DNA of 49,646 nucleotides from Actinomyces urogenitalis DSM 15434. GTDB lineage: Bacteria; Actinomycetota; Actinomycetes; Actinomycetales; Actinomycetaceae. The stretch covers positions 198,921 to 248,566 of the forward strand of contig NZ_DS999575.1 of assembly GCF_000159035.1 (NCBI RefSeq). The letters run 5' to 3'. Below are positions 17,514 to 26,262 of the stretch, piece by piece. How positions within the stretch are numbered: position 1 is the first letter of the stretch; every line of letters begins with the position of its first letter. Both the position numbers and the translations under genes were made by a program. The notes below the pieces were generated by a model that did not search any database, was not told the DNA's origin, and saw only the letters and a program-made list of their open reading frames with translations.

Positions 17514-20279
17514 ATGCCGGCGTCTCGTTACCTCCGTGTCGCATCCGCTATCTCCCTGGTACTCGCGGGTGCTGGACAGGTTGCCGCGGTTCAGGCTCAG
17601 CCGGCTGCTGGCGAGGCAGCCCCCGCACCGGTCCAGCTCATCGAGCTCACTACTGCCAGTGGTGAGACCACTGAGCTGGCGCAGGCGGGGCTGAGTGAGG
17701 AGGAGCCGGGCTCTGGGGCCGGTGCTGAGGTACCTGCAGGGACGGTCGAGGGAAACGGGGTCGCTCCTGCCCGCGCATCTCTGCTGGCTGCAGCCACAGA
17801 TGCTCCGGACCTGGAGCGGGACGCTGATCTCCTCACTGAGCCTCTGGAGGTTGACGGCTTCCTCGTCGCAGGCTTCACGTGGAGCGGTAGTGAGGCCCTT
17901 CCCACGGGGACGCAGATCTACCTGCGAGTGCGTGAGAGCGGTGTCTGGTCATCCTGGTACCTCAATGAGGCTGCCGATGCTGGTCCGGATGACGCTGAAG
18001 GCAACGGAGGGACGGATGAGTTCGTGACCGGCGGTGCTGATGCGATTCAGGCGGCGGTCGTCAGTGGAGGCCGTGCGCTGCCCACGGACCTCACTCTGGC
18101 GCTCGTTCCGGCGAAGCCTGCTGGCGAGGAGGTTCTGTCCGACGATGACGTGACAACTACTCAGGCGGATCCGACGGAGATTGCTCAGGACACTGCGGTC
18201 ACGCAGGAACAGCTGGTGGATCGGTTGGTGGACGCCACTGCGCCGGTTGGCTCTGAGGACGGGACGACCGCCGATGAAGGAACGGATGTCTCTGAGACGA
18301 CTGGTGCGACTGCTTCTGCCGCGACGAGCGCAGGTCATGGTGTCAATCTCGACCTGCCAACGGCGTTGGCTGCGACAACGACCGCCAACGGCTTGCCGGT
18401 GCCCGTCGTGACGCGCGCCGAGTGGGGAGCCAATCAGGCCTACATGACGTGGTCCCCCAAGTACGCCAACGCTGCGCACGTGGTTGTGCACCACACGGCT
18501 GGAACCAACAACTACACCGCAGCGCAGTCAGCGTCGATCGTCGCAGGAATCTACTACTACCATGCCGTGACGCTGGACTGGGGGGACATCGGATACAACT
18601 TCCTCGTCGACAAGTACGGCCAGGTCTTTGAAGGCCGCTATGGCACCCTCTCATCGGCCGCCGGGAAGATGGTCATCGGCGGGCACGCACGTGGCGTAAA
18701 CACGGGCACCATGGGCATCTCCATGATGGGGAACTACGTCTCGACAAGCCCCACCGACGTGCAGATTGACCGCGTAGGGAAGATGGCTGGTTGGTTCCTC
18801 AAGCGCTCTGGCGTCACCAACGCGTCAGCGTCGGCGAGCTTCACGATCCTGACGACGGAGAAGTACAAGGCTGGTCAGGTGGTGAACCTGCCCAGGATCC
18901 TTGCGCACCGCGATGTCGGGTACACAACCTGTCCGGGTGACGGGGGCTACTCCAAGATGGGGCAGATTCGCTCTGTCGCTCAGAGCCAGATCAGTAGTGG
19001 ATCGACTGGTGGCGGCTCATCGACTCCTGCCGCTCCCACGTGGAGGCTTGTTGACAAGACGTGGTACCTCTACGGCGCGGACGGCGCACGGCTGACTGGC
19101 TGGCAGAAGGTCAACGGGAGCTGGTACTACCTCTCGCCGGTCAATGGCGCTATGGCCACCGGATGGCAGGCAATCAGCGGAAAGTGGTACTACCTCACCG
19201 GGTCTGGTGCCATGACGACCGGCTGGGTTGAAGTTAGCGGCAGCTGGTACTACATGAGTGACTCCGGCGCGATGGTGACGGGGTGGCTGCACCTGGGCTC
19301 GACCTGGTACTACCTGCATCCCAGCGGTGCCGCAGCGCTCGGGTGGCAGTTGATCAACGGCACCTGGTACTACTTCAGGCCAGGCAACGCCATGGTTGTT
19401 GGTTGGGCTCATGTCAACGGACGCTGGTACTACCTCGGCTCCTCTGGCGAGATGATGACCGGCTGGCTGAGTGTCAACGGCACCTGGTACTACCTGGATC
19501 GTTCTGGCGTAATGCTCACTGGCTGGCAGAAGATCGGTGGCTCGTGGTACTACCTCAACGCCTCCGGAGCGATGTCCACGGGGTGGATCAATCTCTCCGG
19601 CACGTGGTACTACCTGCGTGGCAGCGGTGCCATGGTGACTGGTACGCAGCTGATCGACGGTCGGTACAGCGAATTCGCTCCATCGGGAGCCTGGAAGGGC
19701 TACATCTCTGAGGCGGAGGCCAAGGGACTGCACCTCGTGATGGCCGCACCGACGAGCACACGATCAGTGACGGTGGCCAAGATGGTGGCTGCCTACCAGC
19801 GCTCAGGAGAGACCTACCCGGCCTCTGTGCTGGGACGTGGTGGGGCCAGCACGATCTCAGCTTTCGCCGGGCTTGCCTATGACGAGGCTGCCGCCGAGGG
19901 CGTGAGTCCTGAGCTTCTCTTTGTCCAGGCGATGAAGGAGACCGGCTGGCTTCAGTACGGCGGGGACGTCAAGGCCACTCAGTTCAACTTTGGTGGACTC
20001 GGTGCGACTGGTGGAGGTAACCCGGGAAACAGCTTCGCGAGCGTCCAGATCGGGCTGAGGGCACAGGTACAGCACCTACGGGCGTACGCCGACCCGACTG
20101 TGACGACGGCCAGGCTGGCCCATGACGTGGTCGATCCTCGTTTCTCCTACGTGAAGAAGGGGAGCGCCCCCTACATCGAGTACCTGGGCACCCAGGAGAA
20201 TCCGAGTGGTGCTGGGTGGGCCACGGCGAAGGGGTACGGAACTGACCTGATGGCGATGGTGCGCAGCCACTTCGGCTGA
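17514..20279 (+). CDS. Choline-binding N-acetylmuramoyl-L-alanine amidase with a C-terminal glucosaminidase-like domain
   Basis: A 921-residue secreted protein. Signal peptide MPASRYLRVASAISLVLAG; then a domain of about 250 residues rich in Glu/Asp/Thr; then a PGRP/Amidase_2 domain (about 300-490) with zinc ligands His (HVVVHHTAG, about 325), His (AHRDVGY, about 465) and Cys (TTCPGDGG). About 11 choline-binding repeats (505-730) follow. The C-terminal 180 residues (GVSPELLFVQAMKETGWLQYGG..FNFGGLGATGGG) resemble a bacterial glucosaminidase domain. It would cut the amide between muramic acid and the stem peptide, and perhaps the glycan too, like a bifunctional autolysin docked on phosphocholine. 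AAAGGA precedes the ATG at 17514, which fits the signal peptide; upstream in-frame starts do not. Confidence 0.9.
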   Translation: MPASRYLRVASAISLVLAGAGQVAAVQAQPAAGEAAPAPVQLIELTTASGETTELAQAGLSEEEPGSGAGAEVPAGTVEGNGVAPARASLLAAATDAPDLERDADLLTEPLEVDGFLVAGFTWSGSEALPTGTQIYLRVRESGVWSSWYLNEAADAGPDDAEGNGGTDEFVTGGADAIQAAVVSGGRALPTDLTLALVPAKPAGEEVLSDDDVTTTQADPTEIAQDTAVTQEQLVDRLVDATAPVGSEDGTTADEGTDVSETTGATASAATSAGHGVNLDLPTALAATTTANGLPVPVVTRAEWGANQAYMTWSPKYANAAHVVVHHTAGTNNYTAAQSASIVAGIYYYHAVTLDWGDIGYNFLVDKYGQVFEGRYGTLSSAAGKMVIGGHARGVNTGTMGISMMGNYVSTSPTDVQIDRVGKMAGWFLKRSGVTNASASASFTILTTEKYKAGQVVNLPRILAHRDVGYTTCPGDGGYSKMGQIRSVAQSQISSGSTGGGSSTPAAPTWRLVDKTWYLYGADGARLTGWQKVNGSWYYLSPVNGAMATGWQAISGKWYYLTGSGAMTTGWVEVSGSWYYMSDSGAMVTGWLHLGSTWYYLHPSGAAALGWQLINGTWYYFRPGNAMVVGWAHVNGRWYYLGSSGEMMTGWLSVNGTWYYLDRSGVMLTGWQKIGGSWYYLNASGAMSTGWINLSGTWYYLRGSGAMVTGTQLIDGRYSEFAPSGAWKGYISEAEAKGLHLVMAAPTSTRSVTVAKMVAAYQRSGETYPASVLGRGGASTISAFAGLAYDEAAAEGVSPELLFVQAMKETGWLQYGGDVKATQFNFGGLGATGGGNPGNSFASVQIGLRAQVQHLRAYADPTVTTARLAHDVVDPRFSYVKKGSAPYIEYLGTQENPSGAGWATAKGYGTDLMAMVRSHFG

Positions 20280-20306
20280 GAGACGGAGCTGCCTTATGCT
20301 GCCGAT

Positions 20307-20342
20307 GGTGTCCGGAACCTGACGGTTGGACACCGTTACTCT
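20307..20342 (+). promoter_or_regulatory. Hairpin and -10 box before the first RgpF-like gene
   Basis: GGTGTCC (20307-20313) and GGACACC (20328-20334) are complementary arms, with a nested AACC/GGTT stem and a TGAC loop. TACTCT at 20337-20342 follows at once and fits the TANNNT -10 pattern, giving a leader of about 14 nt. The hairpin may end the amidase transcript, or, since it covers the -35 region, be an operator. Confidence 0.45.
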
Positions 20343-20363
20343 CAATCGCGTGGATAGGTGAGC

Positions 20364-22280
20364 ATGAGCGGAGCTGAGGTCGAAGGTCTCTCGAGTGAGC
20401 TCAGAGCGTGCCGGCGAGCGGGTATCTACCTCTTCTATGACCGAGACGGTGTCGTTGATGACTACGTGGTCCAAGTGATCAGGAGCTTGCTCCCCTTTCT
20501 TGACCACATTCTCGTCGTCGTTAACGGTGCTGTGTCAGTGGCTGGCAAAGCACGGCTGGATGCGGTTGCCCATGATGTGCTCGTACGCGGTAACGAGGGC
20601 ATGGACGTCGGCGGATATCAGGACGGCTTGGCTCACCTCGGTTGGAACCAGATCGGAGACCTTGATGAGCTTGTACTGCTTAACAACACCTTCTTCGCGC
20701 CGGTGCGTCCTTGGGAACCGGTCTTCAAGGAGGCTGCTGAACGGGTAGAGGCCTCGTTCTGGGGACTGACGGAGCACGCGGAACAGCGTCCTCACCCCTT
20801 CTTAGGTCAGGCAGTGATGCCTCGGCATCTACAGTCTCATTTCCTCGCTGTGCGCTCGCCTCTGCTGAGGGATCCGGCTTTCCGCCGCTACTGGGAGACC
20901 ATGCCGCCTGTCAGCAGCTATCACGACTCCATCGCACATCATGAATCGCGTTTCACGCCATATTTCAACGCACGCGGGTACAGCTCCTTTGCGGTGTACC
21001 CGGCGGAAGAATTCGCCAGCCTCAATCCGTCTCTCGAAGAACCCATGGCTTTGCTCCAGGCGGGCTGCCCGGCACTCAAACGTCGCATCTTCTTCCACGA
21101 CCCGCTCTATCTGGACGCCTGTGGTGCCAACGGTGCCGACATCCTGAGGACGGTGAGTCAGACTCCGGACAGCGCGGTGAGTGAGTCCATGATCCTCTCC
21201 GGCCTGGTCCGTTCGAGCGAACCACGCACTCTGCTTGCGAACGCTGGGCTCACTGAGCAGCGTCCAGACGACGTAGCCTCACCCGAGGTTGAGATGCCCT
21301 TCTACGCGCACCTTCATGTCGGAGATGGGGCGTCAGCTGAGCAGATTGTCGCGAGGCTGAGGGTCCTCAGCGATGCCCGCACATGCGTACGCGTGATCCT
21401 CACCGTCGATTCCCGCGTTGAGAGTGAGGCAGAGGCTGCTCTTTCACAGGTCGGAGAAGACCTGCGCGGGCGGGCGGAGCTGCGTGTGGCAAGTCAGCCG
21501 GATCTGGGCGCGCTCGCAGCGCTCCTGAGCGACGCTGCCGACCTTCTGGATGATGACGAGAAGGATCGTGTGCTCCTGCGCCTGACATGCGCTGGGGGAG
21601 AAGAGACCCCGGAAGAGTGCACCGCACAGGTTCCTGACGGGGAGGGTGAGCAGCCGGTCACTCGTGATCTGGCTATCCTGCTGGCGGCGCGATCGTTGTT
21701 CTACCAGCATCCGAGCCTGGGCGGCCTGGGCCTCCCAAGCCCCGTGCGTGGCAGCTCAGCGCTGGGACACGGCTGGCAGGGCCTCCGGGATGCTGCTGTT
21801 GACTGCGCTTCGGCGCTGGGCCTGAGCGTTCCGTTGGATGCTCACAGCCCAGTCAGTGCCTATCGCGCTCCTATCCTTGTGCGTCCAGCAGGTCTGACAG
21901 TGCTGCGTTCCTGTGATCTGTCTGCGCTGAGGACCGCATACGGTGCCCGCGATGCTGGTCAGCTCCTTGAATTCCTTGAAGTCCCAGCCCTCCTTAGTAC
22001 GGGTGCCCACTATCGTCAGCTTCTGACCGGCCGAGCTCAGCAGGATTACGCTCTGCTTGAATATCGTTACCAGGCGCTCGCTGCCTTGCTGCCCGAGGAT
22101 GTTGAAGAGGCCCAGCGCTATCTCGCTTCCCGCAGCGGTCCGCAGGCGAGCCTCGGCGCGATGGTTCGACGCGAGCTTGAACACCGCCTACCAGGTCTCG
22201 CTGAGACTCTCAAGCCTGCCTACCGACGTCTAAACGGTGGTATCACGCGACTCCTCCCCAAACCGCGCCGCCGCCCCTGA
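20364..22280 (+). CDS. RgpF-like rhamnan synthesis protein, divergent copy
   Basis: About 638 residues. The N-terminal half matches the RgpF family (rhamnose-glucose polysaccharide assembly): GIYLFYDRDGVVDDYVV, VVNGAVSVAGKARL, VRGNEGMDVGGYQDGL, LDELVLLNNTFFAPVRPWE and MPRHLQSHFLAV. The same positions are found in the product of 23200-25080. The C-terminal half is different and lacks the FIHDKK segment seen there, so this copy may have another acceptor or be a partner. The family is cytoplasmic and is thought to transfer rhamnose or similar sugars. The start is either GTG 20358 or ATG 20364; the ribosome-like GGATAGGTG fits the second slightly better. The stop at 22278-22280 directly touches the -10 box of the next gene. 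Confidence 0.78.
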   Translation: MSGAEVEGLSSELRACRRAGIYLFYDRDGVVDDYVVQVIRSLLPFLDHILVVVNGAVSVAGKARLDAVAHDVLVRGNEGMDVGGYQDGLAHLGWNQIGDLDELVLLNNTFFAPVRPWEPVFKEAAERVEASFWGLTEHAEQRPHPFLGQAVMPRHLQSHFLAVRSPLLRDPAFRRYWETMPPVSSYHDSIAHHESRFTPYFNARGYSSFAVYPAEEFASLNPSLEEPMALLQAGCPALKRRIFFHDPLYLDACGANGADILRTVSQTPDSAVSESMILSGLVRSSEPRTLLANAGLTEQRPDDVASPEVEMPFYAHLHVGDGASAEQIVARLRVLSDARTCVRVILTVDSRVESEAEAALSQVGEDLRGRAELRVASQPDLGALAALLSDAADLLDDDEKDRVLLRLTCAGGEETPEECTAQVPDGEGEQPVTRDLAILLAARSLFYQHPSLGGLGLPSPVRGSSALGHGWQGLRDAAVDCASALGLSVPLDAHSPVSAYRAPILVRPAGLTVLRSCDLSALRTAYGARDAGQLLEFLEVPALLSTGAHYRQLLTGRAQQDYALLEYRYQALAALLPEDVEEAQRYLASRSGPQASLGAMVRRELEHRLPGLAETLKPAYRRLNGGITRLLPKPRRRP

Positions 22281-22286
22281 TACGAT
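22281..22286 (+). promoter_or_regulatory. -10 box for a leaderless epimerase gene
   Basis: TACGAT lies directly after the stop of the RgpF-like gene. Seven nt separate it from the GTG at 22294, and there is no ribosome site. This decides the start of the next gene. Confidence 0.55.
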
Positions 22287-22293
22287 CCTGGCC

Positions 22294-23127
22294 GTGGGAA
22301 AGTCTGTTCTTGTGACTGGTGCTGGGGGATACATCGGTCGGCATGTGGTGACGGCGCTTTTGGACCGTGGCCTGGAGGTCACTGCTGTTGACCTGCGGCT
22401 CGACGGCGTGGATGAGCGAGCGGACCGTCTGCCTCTTGATCTTTTCTCTGGTGGTAAAGACATCTATGACCAGATGGGACGGCCGGATGCTGTGCTCCAC
22501 ATGGCCTGGCGTGATGGCTTCAAGCATGGATCTCCCGCTCACATTGACGACCTTCCGAGACACTATGAGCTCATTGAGAACCTCTACGCAGGAGGTCTGA
22601 AGCAGCTCGCTGTCATGGGCACGATGCATGAGGTCGGCTACTGGGAAGGCCCTATCACAGAGGACACTCCGTGCTCGCCGGCGTCCTTGTACGGCATCTC
22701 AAAGAATGCTCTGCGCGAGCTTGCTTTTCTCTCGGCCCAGGCGCACGGTGGCATTCTGCAGTGGATCCGTGCCTACTACATCGTAGGGGATGACAAGTTC
22801 GGCTCCTCGATCTTCTCCAAGCTGCTTGACGCCGCTGAGCAGGGGCGTAAGACCTTCCCCTTCACCACGGGCAAGAACAAGTACGACTTCATCTCTATCG
22901 ATGAGCTGGCCCAGCAGATCTCTGCCATCCTCGCTCAGGAGGAGGTCAACGGCATCATCAACGCCTGCACAGGCCGTCCGGTGGGCCTCGCTGAGCGAGT
23001 CGAGCGCTACATCGCTGAGAACAACCTCAATATTACCCTTGAATACGGGGCTTTCCCGGACCGGCCCTACGACTCGCCAGGCGTGTGGGGTGACCCGAGT
23101 AAGATCAACGAGATCCTCGCTCGCTGA
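22294..23127 (+). CDS. NAD-dependent epimerase/dehydratase family protein
   Basis: A 277-residue extended short-chain dehydrogenase. It begins KSVLVTGAGGYIGRH (NAD-binding GxxGxxG), has VMGTMHEVGYWEG in the active-site strand, and the Tyr-x-x-x-Lys pair is in SLYGISKNAL. The substrate is probably a nucleotide sugar, but its identity cannot be read. Similar small reductases sit beside rgpF in other rhamnose polysaccharide loci, as far as I recall. The GTG at 22294 is chosen because a -10 box lies exactly 7 nt upstream; an open extension to 22237 overlaps the previous gene and is unlikely. It lies between two RgpF-like genes on the same strand, which suggests a shared step. Confidence 0.8.
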   Translation: MGKSVLVTGAGGYIGRHVVTALLDRGLEVTAVDLRLDGVDERADRLPLDLFSGGKDIYDQMGRPDAVLHMAWRDGFKHGSPAHIDDLPRHYELIENLYAGGLKQLAVMGTMHEVGYWEGPITEDTPCSPASLYGISKNALRELAFLSAQAHGGILQWIRAYYIVGDDKFGSSIFSKLLDAAEQGRKTFPFTTGKNKYDFISIDELAQQISAILAQEEVNGIINACTGRPVGLAERVERYIAENNLNITLEYGAFPDRPYDSPGVWGDPSKINEILAR

Positions 23128-23199
23128 CCTTGTGACCGAGCCCTAGGGTGCTTCATATGTGATTCCCTGGGGTCCTGTGCTGAGTACGAAGGGCTGTCC

Positions 23200-25080
23200 A
23201 TGATCCTCGGTACTGATTCTCGCCGTCTAGGAATCTTCTTCTTCTACGACGGCGAAGGCATCGTGGACCGTTACGTCGAGGTCATGCTGGAAGGCATGAA
23301 TACCCAGCTTGCCGAGCTCGTCGTCGTCGTCAACGGGAAGCTGACTGATCAGGGTCGTGTCGCCCTGACCCGCTATGCCGATCATCTTCTTGTGCGTGAG
23401 AACAGAGGTCTGGACGCATGGGCGTACAAGGCCGCTCTTGACCACTACGGGTGGTCCGCCTTGACGCAGTTCGATGAGATCGTCCTCTTTAACGCCACCA
23501 TCATGGGGCCGGTGTACCCCTTTGAGGAGATGTTCTCCGAGATGGCGGGCCGAGACCTAGACTTCTGGGGCCCCACATGGTTCCACGCCGCGCCGTCGGA
23601 GTATCGCGGTGAAATTGACGAGCTTCACCACCCTCGCCACCTGCAGTCCCATTTCCACGTCTACCGCCGCTCCCTGGTGCAGAGTCAGGCATTCCAGGAC
23701 TACTGGGACAACCTGCCGGAGATGGAGACCTACCTCGACTCTGTCACCAAGCACGAGATTCCCTTCACCCGCTACTTCCAGGACCGCGGATTCAAGGCAG
23801 AGGCGTACGTCAACACAGACGACCTCGAAGGTTTCACCTACCAGCCTATTGTCTTTGCGCCGGTCACCCTGATCAAGGACAAGCGCTGCCCGATCTTCAA
23901 ACGCCGCTCTTTCTTCCACGACTACGGCGATGTCCTGGACCAGTCTGTTGGCACCACCACGCGCGAGCTCTACGACTACCTGCGCGACCACACCGACTTC
24001 GACACGGACCTCATCTGGGAGAACCTGCTACGAACCAACAACCTCGCAGATCTCGTCAAGAACCTTGAGCTCACCTACATCCTGCCCACACAGGCGGTCG
24101 CGGTGCAGCCCGAGGAGAGCAAGATCGCGCTGGTCATGCACGTCTACCACATGGACCTGCTGCCCCAGCTTCTTCACTACGCCGCTTCCATGCCGGCTGG
24201 CTGCGACCTCATCGCCACTGTTGATACTGAAGCGAAGGCGCAGCAGGTGCGCGAGGCGACAGCAGGTCTTTCACTCAATGTTGAGACCATCCTCATTGAG
24301 AACCGAGGGCGCGACGTCGCTGCGCTGCTCGTGGGTGCTCGCCCACGCCTGCTGGACTATGACCTCGTCTGCTTCATCCATGACAAGAAGGTCACGCAGA
24401 TCCGCCCCGGTTCCGTCGGTGAGGGCTTCGCGAAGCGCTGCTTCGAGAACGTCCTGGCAACGCCAGAGTTCGTCTGCAACGTTATCGCTACCTTCCAGGC
24501 TGAGCCCAGGCTGGGTGTTCTCACCCCTTCGGCTCCCCACCACGGGGACTACTTCCCGATCTCGGCCTTTAGCTGGGGCCCCAATGACAAGAACACCAAA
24601 GAGCTCTTGGCGTCCTTCGGGCTGCACGCTCCCATCGATCCGGACAAGGAGGCGATTGCTCCGTTCGGCTCAGTTTTCTGGTTCCGCCCGCAGGCCATTC
24701 GACCACTCTTGGAGCGTAAATGGCGATATGACGACTTCCCGGCAGAGCCACTTCCTATTGACGGTACGATCAGCCACGCCATTGAGCGTGTGTACTGCTA
24801 CATGGCACAGGCTCGGGGCTACTACTCCGGCTGGCTCTTCTCCGACTCGTTTGCCCGCGCTGAGCTCACAGCCCTGGCGTATTACACGCATTCTTTCGCA
24901 CGAGCGATAGCGAAAAGATGGGGAGGCAGGACAGCGATGGAGATGCTCCTTCGTCTCAACAATATGCGTAGTACACGCCAGATCGTCAAAGCCCAGGTGG
25001 CCGTTCTGGTACCGCAGGCGATGCGTCCGAGAGTGCGAGCGCTGTGGCGGTCGGCAAGTTCTATGTGGAGGAAGAGATGA
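23200..25080 (+). CDS. rgpF: RgpF-family rhamnan synthesis protein
   Basis: A 626-residue protein with the full RgpF plan. The N-terminal part carries GIFFFYDGEGIVDRYV, VVVNGKLTDQGR, RENRGLDAWAYKAAL, FDEIVLFNATIMGPVYPFE and HPRHLQSHFHVYRRSL. The C-terminal part carries KIALVMHVYHMDLL, ENRGRDVAALLV and CFIHDKKVTQI. In streptococci RgpF takes part in building or side-chain modification of the rhamnose polysaccharide at the inner face of the membrane. The ATG at 23200 has AAGGG upstream. A TAGGGT box at 23144-23149 may be its promoter. The stop overlaps the acyltransferase start by 4 bp, so both are probably made together. This is the more typical of the two copies in the window. Confidence 0.88.
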   Translation: MILGTDSRRLGIFFFYDGEGIVDRYVEVMLEGMNTQLAELVVVVNGKLTDQGRVALTRYADHLLVRENRGLDAWAYKAALDHYGWSALTQFDEIVLFNATIMGPVYPFEEMFSEMAGRDLDFWGPTWFHAAPSEYRGEIDELHHPRHLQSHFHVYRRSLVQSQAFQDYWDNLPEMETYLDSVTKHEIPFTRYFQDRGFKAEAYVNTDDLEGFTYQPIVFAPVTLIKDKRCPIFKRRSFFHDYGDVLDQSVGTTTRELYDYLRDHTDFDTDLIWENLLRTNNLADLVKNLELTYILPTQAVAVQPEESKIALVMHVYHMDLLPQLLHYAASMPAGCDLIATVDTEAKAQQVREATAGLSLNVETILIENRGRDVAALLVGARPRLLDYDLVCFIHDKKVTQIRPGSVGEGFAKRCFENVLATPEFVCNVIATFQAEPRLGVLTPSAPHHGDYFPISAFSWGPNDKNTKELLASFGLHAPIDPDKEAIAPFGSVFWFRPQAIRPLLERKWRYDDFPAEPLPIDGTISHAIERVYCYMAQARGYYSGWLFSDSFARAELTALAYYTHSFARAIAKRWGGRTAMEMLLRLNNMRSTRQIVKAQVAVLVPQAMRPRVRALWRSASSMWRKR

Positions 25081-26219
25081 TGGGGGACACCGTGAGCGAG
25101 ACCATGAGTTCGCGAGAAGCAGAGGTGTCCGTGGCCCCAATTGCGGCTGTTACGCAGATGATGAAGCGACGCCCACGCTTGTTCTATCTGGATCTCGTAC
25201 GTGCGTTGGCAACTTTGCTCGTTGTTCTCTCGCACTTCAATAACCCCTTCTTGAGTGACGGACGCTACCTGCTCACTAACCAGCCTTTTGGTATCTACGT
25301 GGGCGACCTCGGTGTGTCCCTCTTTCTTATCATCTCTGGTGCTGCGCTGGCCTATACCTACGAGCGCCCTGTCGATCTTCGTCGCTTCTATTGGAAGCGA
25401 TTTAAAGGAATCTATCCGGCATTCTGGATCGCCTGGCTACTGGGGACGCTTTACTTCTTTGTGGCCCTCAATGGTGTACCACCGAACGCGGCTCCGGCAC
25501 GTTCTCTTATCTGGACGCTCCTGGGCGTCGATGGCTTGGCAAGCGTCCTCGGATTCACGACGGCCTATTTGCTGGGTGAGTGGTTTCTAGGTTTCATCAT
25601 CCTGTTCTATGTGGTGTTTCCCCTTCTATTGTGGTGCGTGGATCGCTTCCCAAAGACGTCAGCAATGAGCCTCCTCCTCATCTTCGCTGTCACCTTCGTC
25701 GTGATGAAGACCTATTTCCCGTCAATCCCGGGTTCGGTGATCCTTACGATGCGCCTGCCAGAACTCGCCTTCGGTATCTATCTCGTTCGTCATATTCGCC
25801 GAGTCCACCCGTTCTCAGCCATAGGTGCCGGCCTTGTCCTCCTGGCAAACTCGCTGTGGCCTGCGGTACTGCCCAAAGATGTGGGTACGGCGCTCGTAGG
25901 TATCTCGACTTTCCTGATCCTCGTCGCCGTGGCCCGATATGTGGCCATTGGTCCAGTCCGCCTCCTCATTGAGTGGGGGGCAAAGTACTCCTACCCGATC
26001 TTCCTGGTACACCACGTCGTCATCATGCGTTTGTTTATGGTGATGGATACCAGCGCTTTCCTCCCCATTCAGTTCGCCATGATGTTCCTGGCCTCCCTGA
26101 TCATCATCGCGGCTCTGGCTGTCGCCCTTGATCACTTGGTCAAGGCCGTCGTCGCTTTTGTCACCAAGGCCTTTGAAGGTCGGTGGTGGAGACCTCTCGA
26201 TAGGGCTGTGCTTTCCTAG
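25077..26219 (+). CDS. Membrane acyltransferase (acyltransferase family 3)
   Basis: About 380 residues with roughly ten membrane helices after a polar N-terminal tail of about 35 residues. The first helix contains RLFYLDLVRALATLLVVLSHF, where family-3 acyltransferases carry the conserved R-A-x-A..H signature. LGVSLFLIISGAALAYTYERP is also typical. Such enzymes O-acylate exported or membrane-linked sugars, often with acetyl groups. The ATG at 25077 overlaps the rgpF stop (ATGA), and a second ATG follows at 25080; GGAGGAAGAG stands just upstream and fits either. A GTG at 25044 would lie inside rgpF. It ends a plus-strand unit; a weak CCCTC/GAGGG stem (26254-26272) lies at the convergent junction. 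Confidence 0.85.
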   Translation: MMGDTVSETMSSREAEVSVAPIAAVTQMMKRRPRLFYLDLVRALATLLVVLSHFNNPFLSDGRYLLTNQPFGIYVGDLGVSLFLIISGAALAYTYERPVDLRRFYWKRFKGIYPAFWIAWLLGTLYFFVALNGVPPNAAPARSLIWTLLGVDGLASVLGFTTAYLLGEWFLGFIILFYVVFPLLLWCVDRFPKTSAMSLLLIFAVTFVVMKTYFPSIPGSVILTMRLPELAFGIYLVRHIRRVHPFSAIGAGLVLLANSLWPAVLPKDVGTALVGISTFLILVAVARYVAIGPVRLLIEWGAKYSYPIFLVHHVVIMRLFMVMDTSAFLPIQFAMMFLASLIIIAALAVALDHLVKAVVAFVTKAFEGRWWRPLDRAVLS

Positions 26220-26262
26220 GCCACTGAACTCATCCCCTTGAAGCGATGCACGACCCTCTTTC

